Source: Natranaerovirga hydrolytica
GTDB taxonomy: Bacteria > Bacillota > Clostridia > Lachnospirales > DSM-24629
Assembly (NCBI RefSeq): GCF_004339095.1
Contig: NZ_SMGQ01000013.1
Coordinates: forward strand, 369,205 to 433,204
Direction: 5' to 3'
DNA length: 64,000 nt
Translations under genes and position numbers: made by a program
Shown here: one piece after another, positions 55,108 to 63,908 of the stretch
How positions within the stretch are numbered: position 1 is the stretch's first letter
Layout of the letters: the number at the start of each line of letters is the position of its first letter
The notes under the pieces: model-generated
What the model was told of the DNA's origin: nothing
What the model saw: the letters and a program-made list of their open reading frames with translations, nothing else
Databases searched by the model: none

Positions 55108-56196
55108 ATGAAAAAAATAGAAATAATTGATACAACTTTAAGAGATGGAGAACAAGCAGCAGGGGTAGCCTTTAATAAGAAGCAAAAAAAACACATAGCT
55201 AAATCTCTAGATGAACTAGGTGTAGATATTATTGAGGTTGGTATTCCAGCTATGGGAACAAAAGAAATTGAAGCGATGTATGAAATTAATGAAATGAATT
55301 TAAATGCTAAATTATTGACTTGGAATCGAATGAAAATAAAAGACATAGACGCTTCAATAATGACAGGATGTAAAAATGTTCATATAACGGTTCCTGCATC
55401 AGATATACACATACGAAAAAAATTAAAGAAAACCTATATGGAAGTCATTGATGAAATGAAAAAAGTTATTGACTATGCAAAAAGTAAAGGCTTAGAAGTT
55501 TCAGTAGGTGCAGAAGATGCGTCAAGAGCAGATTTTGATTTTTTAACGTATATCTATACTCAAGCTCAAAAAGAAGGAGCAACAAGGATTCGTTATGCGG
55601 ATACTTTAGGTGCTTTAGACCCCTTTAATGCAGTAGATATTGTGAATCAAATCAAATTAAATGTCAATCTTCCTCTTGATTTTCATGGTCATAACGATTT
55701 GGGATTAGCAACAGCTAACGCAGTAGGTGCCATTAAAGGTGGTGCAGATATCATTAGTTGTAGCATTAATGGTTTAGGAGAAAGAGCAGGCAATACCCCT
55801 TTAGAAGAAATAGCTGTTATAATGGATTATAAAGACGTTTTTAAGACTGATATTAACCTAGATAAACTATATGAAGTATCAAAGCTTGTTGAAAAATACT
55901 CTGGTAGAAAACTTCATAAAGAAAAGCCAATTGTAGGAGAAGAGGTTTTTTCACATGAATCCGGAATCCATGTTGACGGACTTTTAAAAGATTCCACCAC
56001 ATACGAATTGTTTTCTCCTGAAAAATTGGGCAGAAAAAGAAAAATAGTCTTAGGAAAGCATTCAGGTAAAAAATCCATTGATTATTGGATTAAAGAAAAT
56101 GGACACAATATTAAGAGTAATGATATTAAGGTCATTGCAAAAACAATTAAAAGCGTCAAAAATAGAATAGAAGATACGGATACTTACTATTCTTAA
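55108..56196 (+). CDS. nifV: Homocitrate synthase
   Basis: 362 aa from ATG 55108 (AAGAGGTG upstream). DRE-TIM fold: IDTTLRDGEQAAGVAF, DFHGHNDLGLATANA, GLGERAGNTPLEE, HESGIHVDGLLKD. Condenses acetyl-CoA and 2-oxoglutarate to homocitrate, the organic part of FeMo-cofactor. Location at the end of the nif operon favours this over isopropylmalate synthase. A strong terminator follows. Confidence 0.95.
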   Translation: MKKIEIIDTTLRDGEQAAGVAFNKKQKKHIAKSLDELGVDIIEVGIPAMGTKEIEAMYEINEMNLNAKLLTWNRMKIKDIDASIMTGCKNVHITVPASDIHIRKKLKKTYMEVIDEMKKVIDYAKSKGLEVSVGAEDASRADFDFLTYIYTQAQKEGATRIRYADTLGALDPFNAVDIVNQIKLNVNLPLDFHGHNDLGLATANAVGAIKGGADIISCSINGLGERAGNTPLEEIAVIMDYKDVFKTDINLDKLYEVSKLVEKYSGRKLHKEKPIVGEEVFSHESGIHVDGLLKDSTTYELFSPEKLGRKRKIVLGKHSGKKSIDYWIKENGHNIKSNDIKVIAKTIKSVKNRIEDTDTYYS

Positions 56197-56206
56197 AGTT
56201 CACTTG

Positions 56207-56240
56207 AATCTCTAGGTTTAATGGCCCTAGAGATTTTTTT
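56207..56240 (+). terminator. Terminator of the nif operon
   Basis: AATCTCTAGG (56207-56216) pairs with CCTAGAGATT (56226-56235), followed by T-run. Confidence 0.9.
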
Positions 56241-56341
56241 GTTGACACAGTTACAACCCTTTAATAAAAATCATAAGAGTAGGTGACAGATTATTTTAAG
56301 AAACATAATTTGAATTAAGAAAGATAATGAGGTAAGTAATA

Positions 56342-56821
56342 ATGGAATCTAATCAGTGTTTCATAGCTAAGGCAATTATAATAGGTGGGCCATTGGCACC
56401 GGATTTAAGAGGTGTTGTTATTGTTAGAGAAGCTTTTAAAGGATCAGAAGTCTACACCCATGTAGTGGGTTTGCCTCCGTTTCAACCAGCAGATAATGGC
56501 AACCCTATAGGACCACATGGTTTTCACATTCATGACGAAGGAGATTGTACAATAGGCGACCCAGAAGACCCATTTCAAGACGCAGGCTCACATTGGGCCC
56601 CATACAATGAACCCCATGGCAATCATGCAGGTGATTTTCCTGTATTGTTTTCAAATGACGGTAGAGCCATTATGAGTTTCTATACAGATAAATTTATACC
56701 CCAAGACGTTATTGGCAAATCCATCATCATCCATCAAAATCCAGACGACTACCGTTCCCAACCAACAGGAGATGCTGGGAAAAGGTTAGGCTGTGGTGTG
56801 TTTGAATGTATTTTGCAATAA
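56342..56821 (+). CDS. sodC: Cu/Zn superoxide dismutase-family protein, no signal peptide
   Basis: 159 aa. Metal ligands visible: His62 and His64 (GFHIHDEGDC), bridging His84 (GSHWAPYNEPHG), His92, His95 and Asp98 (HGNHAGDFP), His131 (IIIHQNPDD); active-site Arg148 in GDAGKRLGCG, and the disulfide cysteines (GDC, GCG). All residues for activity are present. Unlike most SodC it has no signal peptide, so it would be cytoplasmic. Directly follows the nif operon; it could protect oxygen-sensitive nitrogenase, which is inference. Confidence 0.9.
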   Translation: MESNQCFIAKAIIIGGPLAPDLRGVVIVREAFKGSEVYTHVVGLPPFQPADNGNPIGPHGFHIHDEGDCTIGDPEDPFQDAGSHWAPYNEPHGNHAGDFPVLFSNDGRAIMSFYTDKFIPQDVIGKSIIIHQNPDDYRSQPTGDAGKRLGCGVFECILQ

Positions 56822-57175
56822 AAAAATTAGTAATGGATTGAAAGAAGCAAAGAGCATTATTTTAAAGTTAAAATGAACAATATGAATTTTTTGATAAAAA
56901 TGTAAAAAAATCATAAAATACTTTGCTAAATTATGAGTTATTTGATAAAGTATAACTAAAGAAAAAATATTATTGTGAAAAGATAAAAAGGAAACTTACT
57001 GACAAGGATTTGGAGATGACATTTTCATTGATAACTTTTGCCTGAAGCGCAGCGGAAGGCATGTTGCAAGGTTAATATGAAAAAACTAAGAAATAGTAAC
57101 ATTATTAAGTAATCTATATGAGGTATTTGCAATACTTAAATGGCAAATACCTCATAAAATAGGAGAGACAAACAT
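56822..57175. other. Intergenic region with a short GC-richer coding-like remnant
   Basis: 354 bp. 57003-57080 is richer in GC than its surroundings and reads open for 25 codons (GFGDDIFIDNFCLKRSGRH), perhaps the tail of a lost gene. A 12-bp hairpin lies just before the RDD gene. Confidence 0.4.
57119..57154 (+). promoter_or_regulatory. Hairpin just upstream of the RDD gene
   Basis: TGAGGTATTTGC (57119-57130) pairs exactly with GCAAATACCTCA (57143-57154); 7 nt later comes the AGGAGAG site. No T-tract, so it may be an operator or affect translation. Confidence 0.45.
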
Positions 57176-58270
57176 ATGAGTATAAAGGAAACAGGTAGTA
57201 CCTATTTCTCTGTTAAAGGTGACGAACTTCCACAAGTATATCATCCATGGCGAAGATATTTAGCTAGAATATTTGACATCATAATGTACAATGTGCTTTG
57301 GTCAATTTTTCTTGGACTTACATTTAATGTGAATTTAGCGACTAGAAGCAATTGGGGGAACTTATTGGATACTTTCTTAGCCATTGCTATAATGCTGGTT
57401 ATGGAGCCGCTCTGGCTTCGTTTGTTGGGAAATACACCGGGAAAGATAATCTTTGGGCTTAGGATCGAAAAGCCTGATGGAAGGCATCTTTCTTATGTAG
57501 AAGGATTAAAGCGAACATGGGGTGTTATAGGAATGGGAATGGGATACAATATTCCAATCTACAATTTTGTTTGTCTATGGAAAAGCTACAAGTTATGTAG
57601 TGAGAAAGAAGTCCAGCCATGGGATGAATCAGTAGTTTATACCCTCAAGGATACGAAATGGTACCGGGGTTTGTTGTATATTGGCGCACATGTAGCAGTC
57701 TTCGCTGTTTTATTTACTATAATGTCTGCTCAGCGACTGCCTCCAAATAGAGGTGATTTGACTGTAGCGGAATTTGTTGAGAATTATAATTATTATGCCG
57801 AGTTTTTTGGAGTGGATTTTGGGAATGAATTTTTGGATGAAAATGGAAGTTGGACAGAGAAGGAAATTAACAGGACAATACACATTGTAATCGGTAAAAC
57901 TGAAAAGCCAGAATATCATTTTACTACAGAAAATGGATATGTGACAGAGGTTTCATTTGAAATTGAAATTGAAAATAGGGAAGACTGGCTTGGTTCATAT
58001 AACACACATATAATTTTAAATGCCATTGCGTTTGCTGGAGCACAGAATGAAATGGGGTTATTTTCCAAAATTCCACATAGAATAGAGGAACAAATTCGTC
58101 ATCATACGTTTAAGGATTTTCATTTTGAAGAGGCTGGTATTACCTTTGTTAGCGATACAGAATATTCGGGTTATGAAGAGTGGGGATTCGATTTTCTAGT
58201 GCCTAAAGGGGATGCAAATGAAAATTATTTTAAATTGGATTTTTCTATGAGTAAGCAAAATACCAACTAA
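57176..58270 (+). CDS. RDD-family membrane protein with soluble C-terminal domain
   Basis: 364 aa. The RDD domain lies in residues 20-180: WRRYLARIFDIIMYN has the Arg and Asp-Asp type positions, with several membrane helices. LLGNTPGKIIFGLRI is the typical second motif. Residues about 200-360 are a polar extracytoplasmic-like domain without known motif. Codon use is slightly more GC-rich than neighbours, which may mean a later arrival. Function unknown. Confidence 0.8.
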   Translation: MSIKETGSTYFSVKGDELPQVYHPWRRYLARIFDIIMYNVLWSIFLGLTFNVNLATRSNWGNLLDTFLAIAIMLVMEPLWLRLLGNTPGKIIFGLRIEKPDGRHLSYVEGLKRTWGVIGMGMGYNIPIYNFVCLWKSYKLCSEKEVQPWDESVVYTLKDTKWYRGLLYIGAHVAVFAVLFTIMSAQRLPPNRGDLTVAEFVENYNYYAEFFGVDFGNEFLDENGSWTEKEINRTIHIVIGKTEKPEYHFTTENGYVTEVSFEIEIENREDWLGSYNTHIILNAIAFAGAQNEMGLFSKIPHRIEEQIRHHTFKDFHFEEAGITFVSDTEYSGYEEWGFDFLVPKGDANENYFKLDFSMSKQNTN

Positions 58271-58446
58271 GATTCTATAGTATAGTAAGCACACAAGGAG
58301 TAAAATAGATTTAAAAACATTAATTAAACAGCTTAAAAGAAGCGTTCATTGAGCTTAAAAATGCCTAGAAGAATTAACACAATTCTTCAAGCAAAAATAA
58401 TCAGTAGACATAAAAAAATCTTAATCAGTAAATAAGGGAGATATAA

Positions 58447-58887
58447 ATGAAAAAGTTATGTATGATATTGATGTTTGTTATGATTATAATGAGTAGTTGT
58501 AGTAGTTCTCAACTAAAAAAACCACCAAATGTATATTTTGTTTATAATGAAAAGGAACATGTTACCATTAGAGGGACATCAAGTTGGAGTTATGGAACAA
58601 CTGCTATTGAAAGTGACTCACCATCTAGTCTAGATTTAGTTTCTTACCAAGAAGAAAGCTTAATCGTTAATCAATCAGATGAAATAAAGATAAAATTTGA
58701 CGTGGCTCCCAATAACTATCGTGTTTATAAATGGAATGATGATCTTAAAGAAAAAGAAGAAGAGACTATTGATAATAATAGGATTACAATTTCAAGCGAT
58801 CAAGAATCTGCTATTTATGAAGTACACGCATTTTGGAATCAAGGCAATGCTTATTATGCCATTGAAGTATCTATTGAAGAAAAATAG
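58447..58887 (+). CDS. Small lipoprotein, unknown function
   Basis: 146 aa. Signal peptide MKKLCMILMFVMIIMSSCSS with lipobox MSSC. The mature part is beta-rich (VYFVYNEKEHVTIRG, IKIKFDVAPNNYRVYKWND). No known domain. AAGGGAG precedes the ATG. Located with another lipoprotein and the RDD protein, perhaps one envelope group. Confidence 0.72.
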   Translation: MKKLCMILMFVMIIMSSCSSSQLKKPPNVYFVYNEKEHVTIRGTSSWSYGTTAIESDSPSSLDLVSYQEESLIVNQSDEIKIKFDVAPNNYRVYKWNDDLKEKEEETIDNNRITISSDQESAIYEVHAFWNQGNAYYAIEVSIEEK

Positions 58888-58995
58888 CAAAATTTTTGGG
58901 GCAGATGTTGAATAGCAAGAAACCTAAAAGCTTATATGACATACATAGATAAAATGATTTTCAGTAAAACTTATAGATTTTTGGAGGAATGATAG

Positions 58996-59622
58996 ATGAA
59001 AAAATATTTTTCAGTAATATTGATGGTTGTTACCCTTGTTACGTTAGCTGCTTGTTCAAGGGACAAAGAATATACACCTAAATTGCCTAACAAAGGAGGA
59101 ATTATGCCTTATGAATTATCAGAAAGCGAATCATATTTATTGCAATCCTTTGGAATAGAGAATCGTTCTCAAATCATTGCTTTTAATGCCCCTCAAGAAG
59201 CCATCACTATGGAAGTAAACGCTTATTATTTGAAAGATAATGCGGATTGGGAAAGCATTGGAGGAGGTGGAATATCACTAGGTTATGAGGGTGATCCTAT
59301 TGGAAAGTTAAAAGGAACATTTACAATGTTACTAAAAGACAATTATAGTATGGATTTTAATATTAATAGTGAGAGCACCAAAGTTTCATACCAAACAAAA
59401 GAAATAGATATGGATATTCAACAGGGAGCATCCGGCAGACTCTTTTTAACAGAGTTACAAGAGATTGAGATAAACAAGGAAATACCTGTTGCACTTATGG
59501 TGTATGATAGTGGCACAAGTATGAGAACGTATGCATTACAAGATTATCTTGAACCATCAAAATTTGAAGAAATGGATTTGGTTCAAGTGTTAACATTAAC
59601 TTTTACCGATAAAGAATTATAA
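58996..59622 (+). CDS. Lipoprotein, unknown function
   Basis: 208 aa. Signal peptide with lipobox LAACSRDKEY. The mature part is predicted beta-rich (AITMEVNAYYLK, GTFTMLLKDNYSMDFNI), without recognised domain. GGAGG precedes the ATG. Follows the smaller lipoprotein by 108 nt. Confidence 0.75.
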   Translation: MKKYFSVILMVVTLVTLAACSRDKEYTPKLPNKGGIMPYELSESESYLLQSFGIENRSQIIAFNAPQEAITMEVNAYYLKDNADWESIGGGGISLGYEGDPIGKLKGTFTMLLKDNYSMDFNINSESTKVSYQTKEIDMDIQQGASGRLFLTELQEIEINKEIPVALMVYDSGTSMRTYALQDYLEPSKFEEMDLVQVLTLTFTDKEL

Positions 59623-60143
59623 AACAACTGGGTGTTTCAAATGAGATTTACACATATAATGAAAGCATTCGATAAGGCATACGACGTTTTGGGTTAATTA
59701 CAAACACTAAAAAAGAACAATATGCCTATCCTTTAAGACAAAACTTAATGTAAAACAATTGTAGCGTTTGACAAATAAGTGAATTGGAAATATAATAAAA
59801 ACAAACGAATGAAAGGCAAGGTATTAAGGAGATGTACACTTTACTTTAATTTTTTAAATGAAAATGAATAAAACGTTAGTAGGTTTTATTGTCATGTAAT
59901 AGTTTAGATTAAAAGTATGAGTGGACGGTTATTTCTTTAATAGCTTGTTATCTTAAAAGGTAATAAATTATATTTAATTTAATAAGCTTGTTTATCAATG
60001 TAAGTGATGAATTTTATAAAAATGCTTGTATAGCAAGCATTTAATATAACACTTGCAGAGAAACTTGTGTCTCTTACACTAGTAAGAGGCATAAATTGAG
60101 TGCATACGATAACTGTCCCTCTATACCAATAGGAGGGATTTTT
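59623..60143. other. Intergenic region: ABC-F gene relic and ABC-F leader
   Basis: 521 bp. Contains a decayed copy of the end of an ABC-F gene (59659-59745), then AT-rich DNA, then the regulatory leader of the intact ABC-F gene. Confidence 0.6.
59659..59745 (+). pseudogene. Relic of the 3' end of a second ABC-F gene
   Basis: Translated here: AFDKAYDVLG, stop, LQTLKKEQ. The intact ABC-F protein downstream ends LLDQEYYNVLGQLQILKKEQ, so the same segment is present with a CAA to TAA change. Similarity continues past the gene end: CCTATCCTTTAAGACAAAA here, CCTATCCTTCAAGACAAAA at about 61787-61805. A tandem duplicate has been deleted down to its tail. Confidence 0.7.
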
Positions 60144-60147
60144 TTGT
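60007..60147 (+). promoter_or_regulatory. Attenuator leader of the resistance-type ABC-F gene
   Basis: A short frame MNFIKMLV (60007-60033) overlaps a hairpin (AAATGCTTG 60020-60028 with CAAGCATTT 60034-60042). Then CTCTTAC/GTAAGAG (60071-60088). Last, CCCTC (60117-60121) pairs with GAGGG (60132-60136) and is followed by ATTTTTTTG: an intrinsic terminator that also hides the ribosome binding site and ends at the TTG start. AGAGG at 60084-60088 could pair with CCTCT instead, freeing both. This matches the antibiotic-sensing attenuators known for ABC-F genes. Confidence 0.6.
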
Positions 60148-61784
60148 TATTAATAGAAAGTCAAGATGTTCAAATAAGTTTTGGACACCGTATGGTATTA
60201 AAATACAATCAATTAAATGTGGATGATAAAGATAGAATAGGTATAGTTGGTGTAAATGGATCTGGAAAATCAACATTAATGAAGTTGTTAAGTAAAAAAA
60301 TAGAACCAGATGAAGGCAACATTCAATTGTATTCGAAGTTTTCCTATATATCCCAATTAGAAAAACCAATTAATCAAACAATAAATGATGAAGTGGCTTC
60401 AAGGTTTAAGATTTCTAAGAATTGGTCAGATACAATGAGTGGTGGAGAAAAAACAAGATTCAAATTGGCGCAAGCTTTAAGTTTAAAAAAACCACTGATT
60501 TTTGCTGATGAACCAACAAGTCACTTAGATATGGAAGGAATAGAATTACTAGAAAAACATTTGAAAACTTTTAAAGGTGCTTTATTGATCATTTCTCATG
60601 ATAGAATGTTTTTAGATCATTTATGCAACAAAATCTTAGAAGTTGAAAATGGTAAAATAAAAATGTATACAGGCAATTATTCTGACTATGAGATTCAAAA
60701 AAAGAAAGAAGTTCAAAGCCAATGGTTGGCGTATGAACAATACCAAAAAGAAAAAAATAGGTTAAAGACAACCCTAGAAAAAACACAAGGAAAATCTAAT
60801 GGCATTAATAGGTCGCCAAAAAGAATGGGAAACGCTGAAGCAAGGCTTCATAAAATGGGCGGACAAAAAGCAAAGAAAAATTTAGATAAGACTGTAAAAA
60901 GCATTCAATCAAGAATAGAAGCATTAGACCATAAATCAAAACCAAAAGAAGAAGAAACCATTGCAATAGATCCTATACAACCTGAAAACCTTCATAAAAA
61001 AATCATTATAAAAGGTCAATGGATTAAGAAAGAGTTTGATAATAAAGTCGTCTTTAATAATGCAAAATTCAATATATACAATGGAGATAAAGTGGCTATA
61101 TTAGGAGCTAATGGATCAGGTAAAACAACACTTGTTAAAATGATGCTCAATGAATGTGCTTGTTTTAAGATTTCCCCAAAAGTTAAGATAGGGTATTACA
61201 GTCAGGCGTTTGAGGGCTTAAATAATGAAACTAGTATATTAGATAATGTAATGGAAAGAAGCATTCAATCAGAAACTTTTGTAAGAACATTACTAGCCAG
61301 ATTGTTATTTAAAAAAGAAGATGTCTATAAAAAAGTAAAGGTTTTAAGTGGGGGAGAACGGGTGAAAGTAGCCTTAGCAAAGATCCTCTTGTCAGACAGC
61401 AATGTGCTTATATTAGATGAACCGACGAATTATTTGGATATTCCTTCATTCATTCAGATTGAAAAACTTTTAATGGCATATAAAGGCACATTGATTCTTA
61501 TAACCCATGATAGACAATTAATCACTCATACAGCCAATCACATTATGGTCATAGAAAATAAAAAAATAAAAAGTTATAGAGGTACTTATAAAGCGTACTT
61601 AGAAGTAAATCATAACAAGACCAATAAAAATAAGGCATTAGAAGAAGAGATTTTGGTGTTGCAAAATCGAATCTCAGAAATTATTGGAAAAATGAGTATG
61701 GCATCAGAAGAAGAAATGAAATTATTAGATCAGGAATACTATAACGTCTTAGGTCAATTACAAATACTAAAAAAAGAACAATAA
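60144..61784 (+). CDS. ABC-F ribosomal protection protein (antibiotic-resistance type)
   Basis: 546 aa from TTG 60144 (GGAGGG upstream; another in-frame TTG at 60096 has no site). Two ABC domains: Walker A GVNGSGKSTLMK and GANGSGKTTLVK, signatures MSGGEKTRF and LSGGERVKV, Walker B IFADEPTSHLD and LILDEPTNYLD. The long inter-domain linker (about residues 180-290, Lys/Gln-rich) reaches the peptidyl-transferase centre in the Vga/Lsa/VmlR group. No membrane helices. Length, linker and attenuator leader favour target protection against lincosamide/streptogramin/pleuromutilin-type drugs; the drug range is inference. Confidence 0.88.
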   Translation: MLLIESQDVQISFGHRMVLKYNQLNVDDKDRIGIVGVNGSGKSTLMKLLSKKIEPDEGNIQLYSKFSYISQLEKPINQTINDEVASRFKISKNWSDTMSGGEKTRFKLAQALSLKKPLIFADEPTSHLDMEGIELLEKHLKTFKGALLIISHDRMFLDHLCNKILEVENGKIKMYTGNYSDYEIQKKKEVQSQWLAYEQYQKEKNRLKTTLEKTQGKSNGINRSPKRMGNAEARLHKMGGQKAKKNLDKTVKSIQSRIEALDHKSKPKEEETIAIDPIQPENLHKKIIIKGQWIKKEFDNKVVFNNAKFNIYNGDKVAILGANGSGKTTLVKMMLNECACFKISPKVKIGYYSQAFEGLNNETSILDNVMERSIQSETFVRTLLARLLFKKEDVYKKVKVLSGGERVKVALAKILLSDSNVLILDEPTNYLDIPSFIQIEKLLMAYKGTLILITHDRQLITHTANHIMVIENKKIKSYRGTYKAYLEVNHNKTNKNKALEEEILVLQNRISEIIGKMSMASEEEMKLLDQEYYNVLGQLQILKKEQ

Positions 61785-61896
61785 ACCTATCCTTCAAGAC
61801 AAAAGAAAGCTTTGACAATCCTAATATTAAAAATTAAAATATAAGTATAACCATAGAAAAAATTAATGCTGAATCAATAAAAAAAGGAGCCAATGA

Positions 61897-62418
61897 ATGA
61901 TACTATCAGGAAAAGAAATCAAAAAAAACATTAATAAAAATATTATTATTGAACCCTATGATGAAAAATTAGTTAATCCTAATAGCTATAACTTAAGATT
62001 GCATAATGAGCTATTGGTGTATGAGAATAATGAATTAGACATGAAAAAAGAAAATTCCACTAAGAAAATTGTTATTCCAGAAGACGGCTTATTACTAGAA
62101 CCGAATAAATTATATCTTGGTCGAACCGTGGAGTATACAAAAACAGATCAATACGTTCCAATGTTAGAAGGACGTTCTTCTATTGGAAGACTCGGTTTGT
62201 TTATTCATATAACGGCTGGTTTTGGGGATGTTGGATTTTCAGGCTATTGGACTTTAGAAATATTTTGCGTTCAACCCATAAAGATTTATCCAAATGTAGA
62301 AATATGCCAGATTTATTATCATTCTATTGAAGGGGATTATGATAAGTATTCCAGTGGGAAATATCAAAACAATGAAGGCATACAACCAAGTATGTTGTAT
62401 AAGGATTTTATAGTGTAA
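61897..62418 (+). CDS. dcd: dCTP deaminase
   Basis: 173 aa. LVNPNSYNLRLH and EGRSSIGRLGLFIHITAGFG with the catalytic Glu region, then FSGYWTLEIFCVQPIKIYP. Converts dCTP to dUTP for thymidylate synthesis, or makes dUMP if bifunctional. AAAGGAG precedes the ATG. Confidence 0.93.
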   Translation: MILSGKEIKKNINKNIIIEPYDEKLVNPNSYNLRLHNELLVYENNELDMKKENSTKKIVIPEDGLLLEPNKLYLGRTVEYTKTDQYVPMLEGRSSIGRLGLFIHITAGFGDVGFSGYWTLEIFCVQPIKIYPNVEICQIYYHSIEGDYDKYSSGKYQNNEGIQPSMLYKDFIV

Positions 62419-62546
62419 GGTGTATATGACCAAAGAAAGATTTAAAAAAGCAATTAACGTATAGGGTGAAGCCATAAATTAAGGGTGTAATGATTATATT
62501 GAGTTAGGTATAGATGAAAAAATAAAAGGAAGAAGGAGAAATAAAA

Positions 62547-63398
62547 GTGGGGGAGTTTAAAGAAAATATACATTTGTTAAAACCAAAATCAAGGTCAAAC
62601 CTACGGGTACTATTAGGAAAGAAGTATTATACGTATAAAAGGTATATGAAATGGTATCTTGGCAAAGAAAAGTATGCTAAAAGCAAAGAAGAAGAACTTT
62701 TTAAATATGTTTTTTTTACCCATAGAACACCTCTATATAGGCAATTAAAAGATGTAGATATGTGGTATCAGCATAATAAAGTAAAGAATCTTAAAGTTGC
62801 CATTAAACAATTAAATAAAATTACTATAAAGCCTAGAGAAACTTTTTCATATTGGAAGTTAATTGGCAAACCAACGAAAAGAAAAGGATTTGTTAATGGA
62901 ATGGTTTTATATTATGGCAACTATAAATCGGGGGTAGGCGGTGGGTTATGTCAATTATCCAATTTAATTTATTGGATGACCCTGCATACGCCCCTAACAG
63001 TCATTGAAAGGTATAGACACAGTTATGATGTTTTTCCAGATTCAAAAAGAACACAACCCTTTGGTAGTGGTGCTACGTGTGTATATAATTATAGGGATTT
63101 GGGAATATATAATAACACAGAAGAAACCTATCGACTGCACTTATATTTAACAGAAAATGAGTTGGTAGGTGAGTGGCGAACCCATATTGAACCTTACTGT
63201 AAATATGAAGTATATGAAAAAGAACATGTCATTACTCAAGAATATTGGGGTGATTATTTAAGACATAACAGTATTTATCGGAAGAGCTTTGATTTAGAAG
63301 GTTGCTTTTTAGATGATGAATACATAACAGAAAACCATGCAATCATGATGTATCAACCCTTTTTAGAAAACGATGATTCAAAAATACATCAGAAATAA
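62547..63398 (+). CDS. VanW-family protein
   Basis: 283 aa from GTG 62547. VanW domain from about residue 90: KPRETFSYWKLIGKPTKRKG, GVGGGLCQLSNLIYWMTLH, ERYRHSYDVFPDS, FGSGATCVYNYRDL. No signal peptide. VanW proteins accompany some vancomycin-resistance clusters but are widespread; here there are no van genes nearby. Biochemical role unknown. Confidence 0.88.
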   Translation: MGEFKENIHLLKPKSRSNLRVLLGKKYYTYKRYMKWYLGKEKYAKSKEEELFKYVFFTHRTPLYRQLKDVDMWYQHNKVKNLKVAIKQLNKITIKPRETFSYWKLIGKPTKRKGFVNGMVLYYGNYKSGVGGGLCQLSNLIYWMTLHTPLTVIERYRHSYDVFPDSKRTQPFGSGATCVYNYRDLGIYNNTEETYRLHLYLTENELVGEWRTHIEPYCKYEVYEKEHVITQEYWGDYLRHNSIYRKSFDLEGCFLDDEYITENHAIMMYQPFLENDDSKIHQK

Positions 63399-63540
63399 TG
63401 CAAATAAAATAGCCTTTAATGAATCATTAGCAGTTTGAACAGAAGGTGTAAGAGAGAAATAGATGTATTACCAGATGTATTACCCTATTGTAATTTATTG
63501 TCTTAATGAAAGTATCATCAGAAATGTAATAAATTTCTAT

Positions 63541-63569
63541 TTGCAATGACTCATAAAATATGATACAAT
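63541..63569 (+). promoter_or_regulatory. rRNA operon promoter, most distal (weak -35)
   Basis: TTGCAA (63541-63546), 17 bp, TACAAT (63564-63569). Confidence 0.5.
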
Positions 63570-63655
63570 GAACTTCCTGTCAACGGCAGGGAAAAGTAGT
63601 TAATCCATTTAAGTATTTGAAATGACAAGTTTCGACAAAAAAGTTAAATAAGTTG

Positions 63656-63684
63656 TTGACATTGAAAAACAAAGATGGTATGAT
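63656..63684 (+). promoter_or_regulatory. rRNA operon promoter, middle
   Basis: TTGACA (63656-63661), 17 bp, TATGAT (63679-63684). Confidence 0.8.
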
Positions 63685-63749
63685 TACATTCGCTGCTTTA
63701 AAAGAAGTTCAAGAGGTTAATGAAATCTTAAAAATTTCGAAAAAAGTAG

Positions 63750-63778
63750 TTGACATAAAACGACGGATGTGATAAGAT
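63750..63778 (+). promoter_or_regulatory. rRNA operon promoter, proximal
   Basis: TTGACA (63750-63755), 17 bp, TAAGAT (63773-63778), about 130 nt before the mature 16S end. Confidence 0.8.
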
Positions 63779-63908
63779 ATCATTCGTTGTCACAAAAACA
63801 CAAAGCACAAAAAGTACAATGATAACTAAACAGTGAAGCAACCCGAAATTCTAAAGAATTTCAAAAGATCAAGTAACAAAAACTTCGAAAGAAGTGTCAG
63901 CGAATTAC

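Larger units (their letters stand above)
63399..63908 (+). other. Upstream region of the rRNA operon
   Basis: 510 bp with three promoters in tandem, short hairpins (GAAATTC/GAATTTC at about 63847-63864) and the leader of the 16S rRNA. No protein gene. Confidence 0.6.

Noticed and set aside
60096..60143. N-terminal extension of the ABC-F protein from TTG 60096
   Set aside because: It would translate through the terminator hairpin, lacks a ribosome site and does not align with the ABC-F start; GGAGGG before TTG 60144 decides.
62547..63398. Vancomycin resistance cluster
   Set aside because: Only a VanW-domain gene is present, without vanR/S/H/A/X genes; VanW proteins are common without resistance.
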